From Benincasa hispida (taxonomy: Eukaryota > Streptophyta > Magnoliopsida > Cucurbitales > Cucurbitaceae), in assembly GCF_009727055.1 (NCBI RefSeq), contig NC_052354.1, positions 1,198,086 to 1,262,085 on the forward strand: DNA of 64,000 nt, in the 5' to 3' direction. A model generated the notes under the pieces. That model ran no database searches, was not told the origin of the DNA, and was given only the letters and a program-made list of their open reading frames with translations. The translations under genes were made by a program, and so were the position numbers. Shown piece by piece: positions 45,779 through 57,749 of this stretch (its first letter is position 1; the number at the start of each line of letters is the position of its first letter).

Positions 45779-47452
45779 TGATAACGGGTAGAAATGCACG
45801 TTATTACAGTGCTAAGTTCTTAAACAATGTTGGCTTGCGTTGATAAAATATGATAAATTGCATCCAAAAAGTATTAAATTCATAATATTGCGGTCGCATG
45901 CGTTCATTGCCTAGAACAGTCGTTTTTTGTATTTTTATGCAGAATATGCATTGCCACAAGGCGAAAAGAGCGATTACAAGAGATCATTGGTCGAGCGCAA
46001 CATTACCACAAGGCTTTGCGGTGATTGTGTTCGCAAACATCTGCTCAAGAAGAATTGCCGCATAGAGCCGGCATAACTTGGTGGGCGCATCTGAGTGAAA
46101 GACATAATTAATCACGATAGGACAGAAAGTTGATGACAGTTGAATCCGAATTAAGTTGACAGCCGCTAACGATAACAAGTATATTCAACTTTTCGGTGAC
46201 AAATATTCGGCACATCAGTCAGGGAATTAAAGCCATCCCATCTGTGCAATCATAAGAGAGAAGCCGCCCTTCACCCCGAAGCTCTATAAATACCACAGGC
46301 ATCCTTCAGAAAAGGGGTTCAAAAGTTTGGAAGTTCACAAGTTATGTTCATAGTTTACCTTTGTTCTTAGATTTTCTTATATTTTAAGGCGGATGGGAGA
46401 AAAGGAGGTTGTGCTGACAGATCGTTTCGGTAAGCTTGGGAGAGCGCTGGAAGCTTCAAGATCAGAGAGAGGGCCAGCTCCTGCAGAAGCAAGAATATCT
46501 TTTGAACCGAATAGGGTTGCCAGTGTAAAGGCCTTGGGTAGCAAGAGATTGCTACCAGGCTCTGTACCTTTAACTTCCATTGTTATTGTATATTCAAACT
46601 CATTTATAGAAATGGAATTTACTTCTCTATATCTATTCATTCTCTGTTTATCATGCATGAGTAGTTAAATCTGTTGAATTGGTTGAGAAGCATTTAGCTA
46701 GCACAACTGGGGATCTTCATTCTATGCGATTATCTTGTATTATGTGTGCTTCATTTGTCCATTAGAGATACTCGGGAGGGTAGTCTAAGGACAGGATCTA
46801 GGCTTGGGAAGGTCAGGTTAGAATCTAGGCGTGGGAGAGTCAAATTAGAACGCATAATCAAGAAATAAGAGCTTAGAAATAAGCACTGTTTGCTATTAAT
46901 GCATCGAATGCATCCTAAAGATAGGATATGATTGTGTGCGGTCACCTTGCCTTTGTGCATCTTGCATCATCGCATAGGAAAAGAGTAGAGACTTAGAGAT
47001 AAGCTCTATGGACACTTTTGCATTCAACACATGCATCCTAGACTTAGGAGCACCGCATTTGCATTGGGAAATGACTTGTTGTGCATGGGTGTAGCATGAT
47101 CGCATAGTCTGATGTATTCCCAAGTAACGCTAGCTAAAGACCTTCTCGACCCATTCATCCGCATACTCAGTGCATCTTTCACACAATCAAACTTTTCTCA
47201 AATCCACCACATTTGTTTATTTTTCATTATCGCAATCAACAAAACCAAACAACTATTTGAGTTACTGGTTACCACAAAGTTTTCTAAAAATTACCACCGC
47301 AACCTATTTTCCCAAGCCCCTGAGTTCGACCTTGGACTTACCAGGAAACTTAGTGGGGTTTACACTTGGATTCCACTGAGAAAACTTGAGTGCTCAATGC
47401 AATTCCATCACCGTATTTCCTCCATAATTTCACATCATAAAATAACGCATCA
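45779..47452 (+). mobile_element. Gypsy (Athila-like) 3' LTR, 1.67 kb
   Basis: Starts TGATAACGGGTAGAAATGCACGTTATTA and ends AAAATAACGCATCA. Copies of the same LTR are at 54821-56508 and 57750-59414, and a reverse piece is at 47453-47855. Frames inside (46393-46668, 47112-47525) are LTR sequence, not genes. Confidence 0.8.
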
Positions 47453-47855
47453 CTTGTTATCGTTAACGACTTGTCAACTTAATTCGGACTCGACCGTCAT
47501 CAGCTTTCTATCCCATCGTGCTTAATTATGCTTTTCACCCAGATGCGCCCACCAAGTTGTGCCGGCTCTATGGAACAATCCTTCTTGAGCAGATGTTTGC
47601 GAGCACAAATCACCGCGAAGCCTTGAGGTAACGCTGCGCTCGACCATTGATTTCTTATGATCGCGCTTTCCACCTTCCGTCAATGCATATTTTGCATAAA
47701 AATACCAAAGTTAACTGTTTATATGCGATGAACGCATGCGACCGCAATGTTATGAACTTAATGTTTTTGGACGCAATCTAACATATTTTATCAACGCAAA
47801 CCTTCATTGTTTCATAACTTAGCACTATAATAATGTGCATTTCTTCCCGTTATCA
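47453..47855 (-). mobile_element. Gypsy LTR 5' fragment, reverse orientation
   Basis: The reverse complement begins TGATAACGGGAAGAAATGCACATTATTATAGTGC at 47855 and matches about 400 bp of the LTR start. It abuts the end of the forward LTR. The simplest reading is that the forward element inserted into an older, reverse LTR whose other part is lost. Confidence 0.75.
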
Positions 47856-48310
47856 CTAACCTAAAGATACTGAAATATTGAAGGAAAAGGAAAAAGGATA
47901 AAGATTAAATTCGGCTTCCATCGATTTGGCCTCCAAAATTCGGCATGTTTTGACCTAGGGCCGAGGGGGAGTATTTATAGGAAAAATCGCAGCGTCGCAA
48001 CGTTATAAATAGCATTGCAAAGCTGGCATTGTGCAACTTCGGAGCATTGCTTGCAATGCTGCACATTCTGCCTTAGAGCGTCAGGCAAGCGTTGCGACCC
48101 TGTGATTGTGGCAGTTTCGTAATTTTCACTCTTTTGAAGCCTGACTGCTCAAATCACCTCCAATTTGCTTCAAATTAGTCCTGTTTGACTTCGATTTCTT
48201 GGTTCTACCTCTTCAGTGCATGATACCTACAAAATAAGATGATAAACACATAAAATCCATTAACGAGTCTAAATTATGCTAAATAACTCTTTTTGAGAGC
48301 TATCAAACTG
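47856..48310 (-). mobile_element. Dispersed repeat, second copy
   Basis: Reverse-oriented relative of 6225-6660 (TTTTGTAGGTATCATGCACTGAAGAGGTAGA on the minus strand). It includes GTTGCAACG-type words at 47980-48110. Noncoding. Confidence 0.4.
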
Positions 48311-48664
48311 CATGAAGCATGACACTACTTTAGGTAATTTTATAAATGTTATAACTCTACTAAGTATGTCAATGAATGCAATTGATTTTTTTTAATTTTT
48401 TTCATTTATTTTATAACAGTTATAATTAAATGAAATTAGAAATTAAAATCAATAATCAAGAATTGCATGCAAACCTGAAGTTAAAATCTTTTTTTTAAAA
48501 TAGTTCTAAAATATGATTCATATAGACCTAAGATCACATTTCTAATGATATTAGAAATTAAGTTTAATATTTTAATCAATTTAATAGGATTAAATTGGTT
48601 TTAATTAAAATTTTAAATTTGTAGCAAATGTATCAATAAGGAACCTTTGGTCTTAGGCTAGTTC
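48311..48664. other. AT-rich stretch, nothing recognised
   Basis: No gene or repeat unit seen. Confidence 0.5.
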
Positions 48665-50700
48665 TGTTGGGACAGGTGTTCAAATTCTTCCAAGTCGTCT
48701 CGTAGTTTGTAAACGTTATGTATACATATTGTTATTGATAAAATAAAGGTTATTTTATAAGCATTTATTCAATCCAATAAACTAAGATCCGAGGTTATTT
48801 TATGTAACTTAAGCATGTATGTGGAGACATACAAGTGGATCGTGCCTTAAGTAATAACCTAAATGGTCTGTAGCAGATGGATAAAGGAAGGATACCTTAT
48901 CCTGATGTCACTACGGATACCGCCTACTTTCTAGATTTTACAAGTGGGATATGACCCGCTTTGTAGATGTTACAAGTGTTGTAAAGTGCTACAAATGGTT
49001 TGATCCTGACCATTCATGTGGAGACATGCGAGTGGAGGTATCCTATATAAAGAGTTTGTATAAGACCAGACCACGAAATGATTGGTCTCTTTATATAACA
49101 TCATTGATAATAGAGACTTACATTTCACTAGAATGACCATAGGTAACATGACCTTAATCTTGAGTGAGTTGAGAACTCCTGCTTATGAGGGTGGTCCTTT
49201 GATTTGTATGGGTGAGAGTGACTAGAATGGCAACTCAACAAGTCTACAATTTTGGGGATTCGTCTGATTGGGGAGTTGGGAACTCAGCTACACAAGACGA
49301 AATTCACTCTCCCCGAAGTAGGGATAAGTAGATAAATTGCTCCCTTAAGGGCTGGTTCTAGGTGTTGAACATGGTTGCCACACTCTCTCCTGGCCCGAGA
49401 GGACTCAGTCACAGTAGGATTATGACTTATTGTTCATTAGAGGAATCAATGGCACTTAAGAAGTTATATATAACTACAGGGGAAAAACGGTAAATTGGCC
49501 CAACTGTAATTAAGAGCGATTTGTGAAGGGTCATCGCACTGTTGATTGGTCAGATGGACACAGAAATATATCTGTAGTGTGAAGAGTGCAACTATCGGTC
49601 TTTAGTGGAATGCCCAACAATTAACGGATGGTGAATATCGTGATTAAAGAGTTTAGTCAGTTATTCACGTATTGTTGGAGCTTCAAGCTACAGGTCCATG
49701 AGGTCCCCTTGGTAGCTTAATGGGTTCAAGTTGAGAATCAGATTTTGAGTTAATTTGAAGTGTTCAAATTATTAATAAGAGGAAATTCAATTATATGTCA
49801 TATAATTGATTTGATGTATTAGATACATTAATTGGAGGAATTAATATAAATATGATTTATATTAAATACCATAAAATAGAAAAAGAACTATGGTTTATAT
49901 GTTTCATACGATGAAATATTAAAATTATAGGTTATAAATATAATATGATAAGTTGGTTATTATATTTATTTATAACATATTAATTATATGATAATTATTT
50001 ATTCTTTTTCTTTAATAACCGAATTGAATGGGAGATTATTGGAAGTTTTATGGTAACTATGAGATAAAAGAAAAATGGTTTTCCAAAAATCAGATGATGA
50101 TTCATTTTTATGTCATTTGACAAAAAGAATTAACTAACGAGTAAAAGCGTTTTACTAAATGATAGTATCTCACAACCTAAACGATCAGTTTACTATACGA
50201 TAGTTACTCGGTACTACACGATCGAGTAGAAAATCTATACGATAGGCTTCTTTTTACTAAACGATCGAGAAGCTAGTCTATACGATAGACTTCATCCATC
50301 TCCCACTTACTTGATCGTCTACCTCCTTCATTCCTCTATTCAAAGTCACACAGAGCCCACAACTCTTAGATTCTCACACCGAGAATACCAAGGAAACTCT
50401 TGTGGTAGTGTTCTAGTTTCGTTCAAGGATCAAGTTGAATTTGAATGTGATTGAGGTTCATTCAGTTGTTTGTTGAGATCGAGTTTTGAACATTGCGTTT
50501 GAGTTCCTATTGTTGAACAAGTTATTGAACGATTGAGGGATACTTGGAGAAAGGTTCTTCAAAGGTTAGCATACTCTATCCCTTGTCTGTTCATTTGAAA
50601 AAGCATGCTATAATTTATTGTTTATACATAATCTGTTCCGTTGGACTGTAATTGTTTGTATTCTTTCTCAATGGGATTTGGAACGATCTGCTTCCACTCC
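48665..50700 (+). mobile_element. Copia LTR, about 2 kb
   Basis: Starts TGTTGGGACAGGTGTTC and shares the block order of the other copia LTRs (TCCATGAGGTCCCCTTGGTAGC, GTGAATAT.GTGATTAAAGAGTTTAG). ACGATCG/ACGATAG-type repeats are at 50150-50290. The 3' boundary is approximate; the family's primer site is not clear here. Confidence 0.65.
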
Positions 50701-51713
50701 TTGGTGCTCTATATAGAGTTCCTTCAAGTTTTGTCTAGGCTGGTGTACTTAAGTTGACAGAAATCATAACTCCCCTACCTGAGAACTTACCTGAAAAGGT
50801 GAATTAGATAGATTTGTTATAAGCATGCAATGATGATTAAAGTTTATTAAAGCGTTTAATAAAATTAATCAAAGTTGTTTAACTATCCAGAGTAAGTATT
50901 ATTTTGGGCAAATTAAACAGTCACTTAGTTAAAATAAGTAGCTGCATTTTTTCTAAGTTAAAGAACCCTAGGTAAAACACTCAGTGGTAGGAAAATGGAG
51001 TATATGGTACTTCATTTTTTTTCTTTTCACATTTCTCCCTAAAAGTTCACACTGTAAGATCTATGCCTGGTCTCCAGAAACCTTTGCATGTGTCCCCCTA
51101 CGGGTGATGTTTGTATAGGTTAAGATGTCCCCCTATGAGTGGTGTTTGTATAGGTCAATGCCAAGGTGAATAGAAAGAGTGTTCATAGTATGTGGGAGCG
51201 GGATGTGTGTCAATACATTCCATGGTCTCTCTCATTAGTTTGTAGTAAAGTTTTATACTCGGCCTCGAGACACCTTTGCTTGTGTCTCCCTGCGGATGGT
51301 ATTTGCATGACTGTTTACTCAAACTCCAGAAATGGATAAAGTTACTTTAGTTTTTGCCCCAATCGATTTTTCCCTACGGTTGGCTCATTACGATAAAACT
51401 CTAGAATCTAAAATGAGGGGTTACACTTACAGAAAAAATGTTAAGTGAGTTTAATAATTTATGGATTGAACACTAGTGACTAATAGTTATAGTAACAAAG
51501 AGTTGTCTATATATTGGTTGAGATTATCTCATTTCAATAAAGGGGTATTTGATCACCCTCGGTGGCTTTTCCCTGCTTCACTAAAACATCATTGTGAAAT
51601 AGATGTCATATGGGGTACATTGAATTATTTTGCAAAATTTGATTAGTTTTTCCAAATGGGTTAATGCATAAAGCATTAATATAAATAAATTGTATATTTC
51701 AGCAAATTTCATT
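50701..51713 (+). mobile_element. Copia untranslated leader
   Basis: Noncoding region between LTR and gag. It has degenerate repeats of a CCCCCTA(C/T)G(A/G)GTG-TGTTTGTATAGGT unit at 51090-51160, with a relative at 51280-51310. It ends TTTCAGCAAATTTCATT before the gag start, a pattern typical of the family. Confidence 0.5.
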
Positions 51714-53533
51714 ATGACTTCCGTGATATTAAACTTACTGAATGCCGACAAAATTACCGACGAAAATTATACAATGTGGAAAAACACAATCAATTCAATA
51801 TTAATCATCGATGACCTGAGATTTTTCCTAATGGGGGATTTTTCTCCTATACCAGCTTAAAATGCCACTCGAAACGTTCAAGAGGCATACAAATGGTGGA
51901 TAAGGGCAAATGAAAAGACCCGAGTGTAGATCTTGACAAGCCTTTCTAAAGTCTTGGCCAAGAAGCATGAGCCCATGATCACTGCCCCCGAGATCATAGA
52001 GTCTCTATGGGGGATGTTCGGACAACCGTTCGCACAACTCAAGCACGACGCTTTTAAAAACATCTTTAATGCCCGTGTGCAAGAAGGAACATCTGATAGA
52101 GAACATGATCTCAACATGATGGCCCACTTCAACATGGTCGAGATGAATGGGTCTGTTATCAGTGAGGCCGGTAAGGTTAGCTTCATCCTAGAATCATTGC
52201 CTGAAAGTTTCCTACAGTTCCGTAGCAATGCTGTTAAGAATAGAATTGACTACAACCTAACCACTTTGCTCAATGTGCTACCGACTTTCCAATCTTTGAT
52301 GACAAGCAAGGAACAAAAGGGTGTGGCAAATGTTGCTTCATCCTTTAAGATGTTCTATAGAGGATCATCCTCTGGAACTAAGTTCGTGCCTTCTTCTTTT
52401 GGTACCAACAAGTGGAAGAAGAAGAAAGGTGGAAAAGGGAAAGCTAACCTACCAGCTGCTATCCAGAAGGGCAAGAAGGCCAAGGCTGCAAAAGAAATCT
52501 GTTTCCATTACAACCACAAGGGACACTGGAAGAGAAATTGTCCCAAATACTTGGTAGAAAAAAGAAGGCCAAGCAAGGTAAATATGATTTACTTGTTTTG
52601 GAGACTTGTTTAATGGAGAATGATGTTTCAGCCTGGATAGTAGATTCAGACGCCAATAACCATGTTTGTTCTTCATTTCAAGGAATTAGTTTCTAGTGGC
52701 AACTGGAGGCTAGGGACATGACATTGTGTGTTGGAACTGGGCACGTCGTCTCAGCTGTGGTAGTGGGAGGACTCTGACATACTTTATAAAATAGATATAC
52801 TTTATTAAAAAATGTATTTGAAGTTCCTGAATTAAAGAGGAACTTAATTTTGTATAAAGTGTTTACTTGAACAATATAGCTCTGCATATTTTTCTTTGAA
52901 TAAAGTGTTTATTTCTAAGAATGGTATGAAACTTTGGTCTGCTAAGCTGGAAGAAAATCTTTATGTGCGAAGACCGTTAGTAACTAAAGCATTCTTGAAC
53001 ACTTAAATGTTTAATACTGCGGTAATTCAAAATAAAAGACTTAAAATTTCTCCTAAGGAAAATTTTCAACTTTGACACCTAAGATTAAGACATATAAATC
53101 TCAATAGGATTGAGAGATTTATTAGGAGTGAACTTCTAAGCGAGTTAGAAGAAAATTCTTTACCTGTATGTGAGTCATGCCTTAGAGGCAAAATGACTAA
53201 AAGATCTTTTACTGGAAAAGGTCATAGGGCCAAAAAGCCCTTGGAACTTGAACATTCAAACCTTTGTGGTCTGATGAATGTTAAGGTAAGAGGAGGGTTT
53301 GAATATTTCATTACTTTTATTAATGATTATTCAAGATATGAGTATGTTTATTTAATGCAACAGAATTCTGAAGCTTTTTAAAAATTCAAAGAGTTTAAGA
53401 CTGAAGTTGAAAATGTATTAAATAAAACAATTAAGACATTTTGATCTGACCAAGGTGGAGAGTTTTTGGATCTTACATTCCAGAACTATTTGATAGAACA
53501 TGGAATAATATCCCAACTCTTGGCACAGGGTAC
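51714..53533 (+). pseudogene. Copia gag-protease-integrase, broken and cut
   Basis: Gag opens at 51714 (MTSVILNLLNADKITDENYT). Stops at about 51858 and 51927 are followed by an open part at 51933-52613 (NGSVISEAGKVSFILESLPE) and a zinc-knuckle region CFHYNHKGHWKRNC, in which the second Cys is Tyr. After a frame change the protease site reads AWIVDSDANNHVC (D-S-D in place of D-S-G). Pieces of GAG-pre-integrase and the integrase core follow (KRSFTGKGHRAKKPLELEHS, YFITFINDYSRYEYVYLM, SDQGGEF). The reading is broken in many places and stops at 53533, where another copia LTR is inserted. It has no reverse transcriptase. Confidence 0.8.
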
Positions 53534-56500
53534 TGTTGGGATTGGTGTCCTAATTCTCTCGGAGTCTCGTTGTTTGTAATGATACACATAGTTTTATGAA
53601 TAAAATAACTGTTATTTTATTCTGCCATTTACTCATATCCAATAAACAAAGCTCCATGGTTATCTTATGTAAACTTAAGCATGTATATGTGATATATAAG
53701 TGGATCATGCCTTAAGTGATAACCTAAATAGGTCTGTAGTATAAGGATTAAGGTGGGATACCTGATCCCGGTTACGCTACGGATACGGAACAACTACAGA
53801 TAGTAGATCTTGACCATTCATGTGGAGACGTGCGAGAGGAGGTGTCCTATACAAAGAGTTTGTATAAGACCGGACCACGAGATGACTAGACTCTATATAT
53901 AATGTCGTTGATACTAGAGACTTAGATCCCCTAAACGACCATAGGTGTCACGACCTCAATCCTGAGTGTTTTCGGAACTCCTACCTTTGAGGGCGGTCCT
54001 TTGATTAGTATGGGTGAGAATGACCAGATTGCCAACTCAACATACCTACTTTTTGGGGACTTGTCTGATTTCGGAGCTGGGAACTCAATACCCAAGATGA
54101 AATTCACTCCTTCCTCGAAGAAGGGGTAAGTAGAGAGATTTCTCCCTTAAGGGTTGATTTTGGGGCTTGAACATAATGGCCACAACTTCTCTTCGGAAGA
54201 GAGGACTCAATCATAGTAGGACTATGACTTATGTTCATTAGAGGGACAAGTGGTACTTAAAGAGTTAGATATAACTACAGAGCATAACGGTTATTGGCCG
54301 AGCTGTACTTATGAGCGATTTGTGAAGGGTTGTCGCACTGTTGATTAATTACGATGGGCATATAATATATTTGTGGTAAGAAGAGTTCAACTGTCGGTCT
54401 TTAATGGAGTGTCTGAAAGTTAATGGATGATGGATCTTGAAACTAAAGAGTTTAGTTAGTTATTCACGTACCATTGGAGCTTTGAGCTACAGGTCCATAA
54501 GGTCCCCTTGGTAGCTCAATGGATTCAATTGAGGGTCAGTTCTTGGTGTTGATTTGAAATGTTCAAATTGACAAGAGGTAATTCGATTATATATGATATG
54601 ATCAGTATGATGTATGAGATACATCTAGTGGAGGATTAATGTAAATGATATTTACATTAAGTACCATGGAATAGAAAAAGAGCTATGGTTTATATATTTG
54701 ATGAGATGAAATATTAAAACTATAGGTTATAAATATAGTATGGTAAGTAAATTATCATTTATATTTATAATAATATTAATTCTTGGATAATAACCAATTG
54801 AGTGAGAGGTTATTGGTGGTTGACAACGGACAGAAATGCATGTTATTATAGTGCAAAGATGTAAAACAATGTGGGATTGCGACGGTAAAAATATAAAAAA
54901 ATCATGTCCAAAAGCATTAAACTAAGAATATTGTGATCACATGCGCCCATTGCATAAAAACAGCTAATCTAATTATTTTTTGTAGGAAGAATGTGTTGGC
55001 GCAAAGCAAATTGTGATCCAAGGAATTCGGTGACCGTGCGCATTGAAAGATTGCGATCGCAAAACCACGCGATCGTATACGCTCGTGAGAGTTCACTCAA
55101 GCAGGTGGCCGCATAAAGACGGTGCATCAAGGTGAAAGCATAATAAATCATGATGGGACGGAAACCTGATGACGGTTGAATCCAAATTTAGTTGACTAGC
55201 CGTTAACGACACACTGTAACAAGTACATTCAACTTTTCGGTGACCATTAACTGGCGCATCACACAGAAGATTTAATGACCTCCCATCATTGCAATCATTA
55301 AAGAGAAAAGCTCTTCACCTTAAAGCTCTATAAATACTAAAGGCCACCATCGTTAAAGGAGTTCAGACAGTTTACCATATACATAGAAGATAGATCATAC
55401 AAATAGATAGTCGTTAGTCTGTAGTCGATCTTATACTTAGAAGGCGGAGGTGAGCGAAGAGAAGAAGATGCCAAGAGATCATTCCTGGGTAGCTCGAAAG
55501 ACTGCCAAGAAGAACCGTAAAAGGAGAGAGGGTCGACACTTGCGAAAGCAAGAACATTCTTCTGGGTAGAGTAGAGTAAAAGACAGTGTAAAAGCCTCGG
55601 GAAGGAAGACATTACTACCGGGCTTCTTATCCATACTTTCCATTGTTGTTTTGTATTCTGACTTTATTTATAAAACGAAATTCTCATCTCAGCATCTATT
55701 CAATTTCTTCACATTTCGCATGAGTAGTTAAATTTCCGAATGGGTTGAGAAGCATTTAGCTAGTATGACTTAGGATCGTCACTTTATACGATCATCTTGT
55801 CTTATGTATGCGTCATTCACCCTTTAGAGATACTTGAGAGAGTAGTCTAAAGAAAGAATCTAGACTTGAGAGAGTCAGATTAGAATCTAGGCTTGAGAGA
55901 GTCAGATTAGAACCACATAAGCAAGAGATAGAGACTTAGAGATAAGCTCTGTTTGTTATTACTCATCGCATGCACCCTAGAAATAGGATATGATAGTATG
56001 TGGTCACTTTGTGTATGTGTGCATCACTCATCATCGCATAGACAAGAATAGAGGTTTAGAGATAAGTCCTATCGACATTATCGTTTACATCGCATGCTTG
56101 CTAGAAATAGGAGCTACGGCATTTGCATTGAGAGATGACACGTTGTTGTGTGTGTGTAGCATGATCGCATAACTTGAACGCAATCTTAGGAAATGTTAGT
56201 TAAATCCCTTCTCAACCCGTTCACCGCATACTCATTGTAACTCTCATTTTAATCAACTCTTTACTTGCATCCACTGCATAGGATCTATACTTAAACAACA
56301 CACCAACCACCTTATTTGTTTTTATCACCGCAAAGGAATCAAAATTTACCATCGCATAGTAACTCAGTGGTCCCTGTGTTCGACCTTGAACTTATCAGGA
56401 AACCTAGTAAGATTTATACTTGGGTTTTACTAGGAAAACTTGCATGTGCAACGCATAATTCACCATCGCAATTTCATTCCATTCTTTCATCGCATTTACA

Positions 56501-56860
56501 ACGCATCAGTGGTTTCATGGTAAATGTGAGATTAAAGGAACAATGTTTTCCTAATTTTAGTAAGATTTTACGAGATTTCCAATCTCGAAATTTCTCACGG
56601 AAGTTTTCAAGTAAATTGGATTTACTAAGGGACAGCTTGGATGAGGTATACGATCATGGAGTGTTTTAGGTGACAGACACTCAGCTAAGCGATGAGCTAA
56701 ACGATCGCATAGCTTTTGCTAGATGATCGCTTAGTTTTTCCTGTACGATTGGGCATCGACCTATATGATAGGTTCTTTCCATCTCCCACTTGCTCAATCG
56801 TTTACACGATAGTGTTTCCTCTTTCTTTCTGCCTCAAACCAAGTCCACATAGAGCCCACT
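53534..56860 (+). mobile_element. Copia LTR, split by a solo gypsy LTR and cut at its end
   Basis: Starts TGTTGGGATTGGTGTCCTAATTC at 53534, inside the integrase of the element to the left. It runs to 54820, is interrupted by the solo LTR 54821-56508, and resumes at 56509. ACGATCG-type repeats lie at 56660-56800. It ends at CCACATAGAGCCCAC (56860), where another gypsy LTR starts; the last 300 bp of the LTR are missing. Confidence 0.7.
54821..56508 (+). mobile_element. Solo gypsy LTR with target duplication GTGGT
   Basis: Starts TGACAACGGACAGAAATGCATGTTATTATAGTGC and ends AACGCATCA. GTGGT is at 54816-54820 and 56509-56513, a perfect 5-bp duplication. No internal region is present, so the element was reduced by recombination between its LTRs. 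Its length (1688 bp) matches the related LTRs. Confidence 0.9.
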
Positions 56861-57749
56861 GATAACTTGTAGAAATACAAGTTATTTATACCGTTTTATT
56901 TTGATTATGCAGCAAAAAGAAGGAAAAGTTGCGTCGACCGTATAGAAATTGGCTTAGAAACCCAAAAATTGTAAAGTGTTGTAAGCACACCTGCTAACCA
57001 CATTGTGATGGCAAAATGGAATGTATAAGTCTTTGTTTTGCAGGAAACCACCGGATGCGACAGTCGCTCAAGGACAAAAAGAACAATGCATTCGCATTGC
57101 ATCCGATAATCATTCAATAACAAAGAAAAAAAACAACGCAATTGCAGCGCATGCGATGATCGATCATGGACGCAAATGATCAACGCATTTGTACCATATG
57201 CGGCAATCGATAAACCAATCAAAGCAATTACACCGCATATGGCGATCGATCGTAGATGTAAAGAGCGACGCATTCGCAAGGACTTCTGACATTGTACAGC
57301 TTTTTTGTTGTACGATCTGACAATTTAAATGTGGAGCGGAGCGGACGTTTCCACCAAGCCATGGCAAGAATTATCATCTTTTCAGAGCGGGACCACTAAT
57401 GCAGAGGAGCCAAGGTCTATAAATAGCTTCATCAAATTCAAATAAAGGAGGCTAGTCTGAAGAGACAATTTATAGAAATCCGGGGAGAAAGACGAGACAA
57501 GACCGAGAGGTAATCTCTGGAGCAAGCAATTATTTCCTTTCCCAAAGAAGAAGCTTTGTGCAAAAGATCACTTCTACCTGGAAAACAAACCTGAGAGGAA
57601 AGTTCTCCTCGCCATTCCTACCACATGCTGACAAGCAAATTGTCTTTGATCGGGATCTGTGTTAAGACATTAATACACTTTTTGTATTTGTTCTCATTTT
57701 CTATTCATCTATTGTGTTAATCTTTAATCTTTCATTCACTATTTGTAAC
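56861..57749 (+). mobile_element. Fragment of a second gypsy LTR family
   Basis: Starts TGATAACTTGTAGAAATACAAGTTATTTATACCG and differs from the neighbouring LTR apart from the first few bases. It contains GATCGATC/GCGATCGAT-type words (57090-57260) and a TATA-like CTATAAATAG near 57418. It is cut at 57749 by the next LTR. Confidence 0.6.

Noticed and set aside
46393..47525. Frames of 91 and 137 codons
   Set aside because: Both lie within the gypsy LTR, which recurs at 54821 and 57750 without keeping these frames open.
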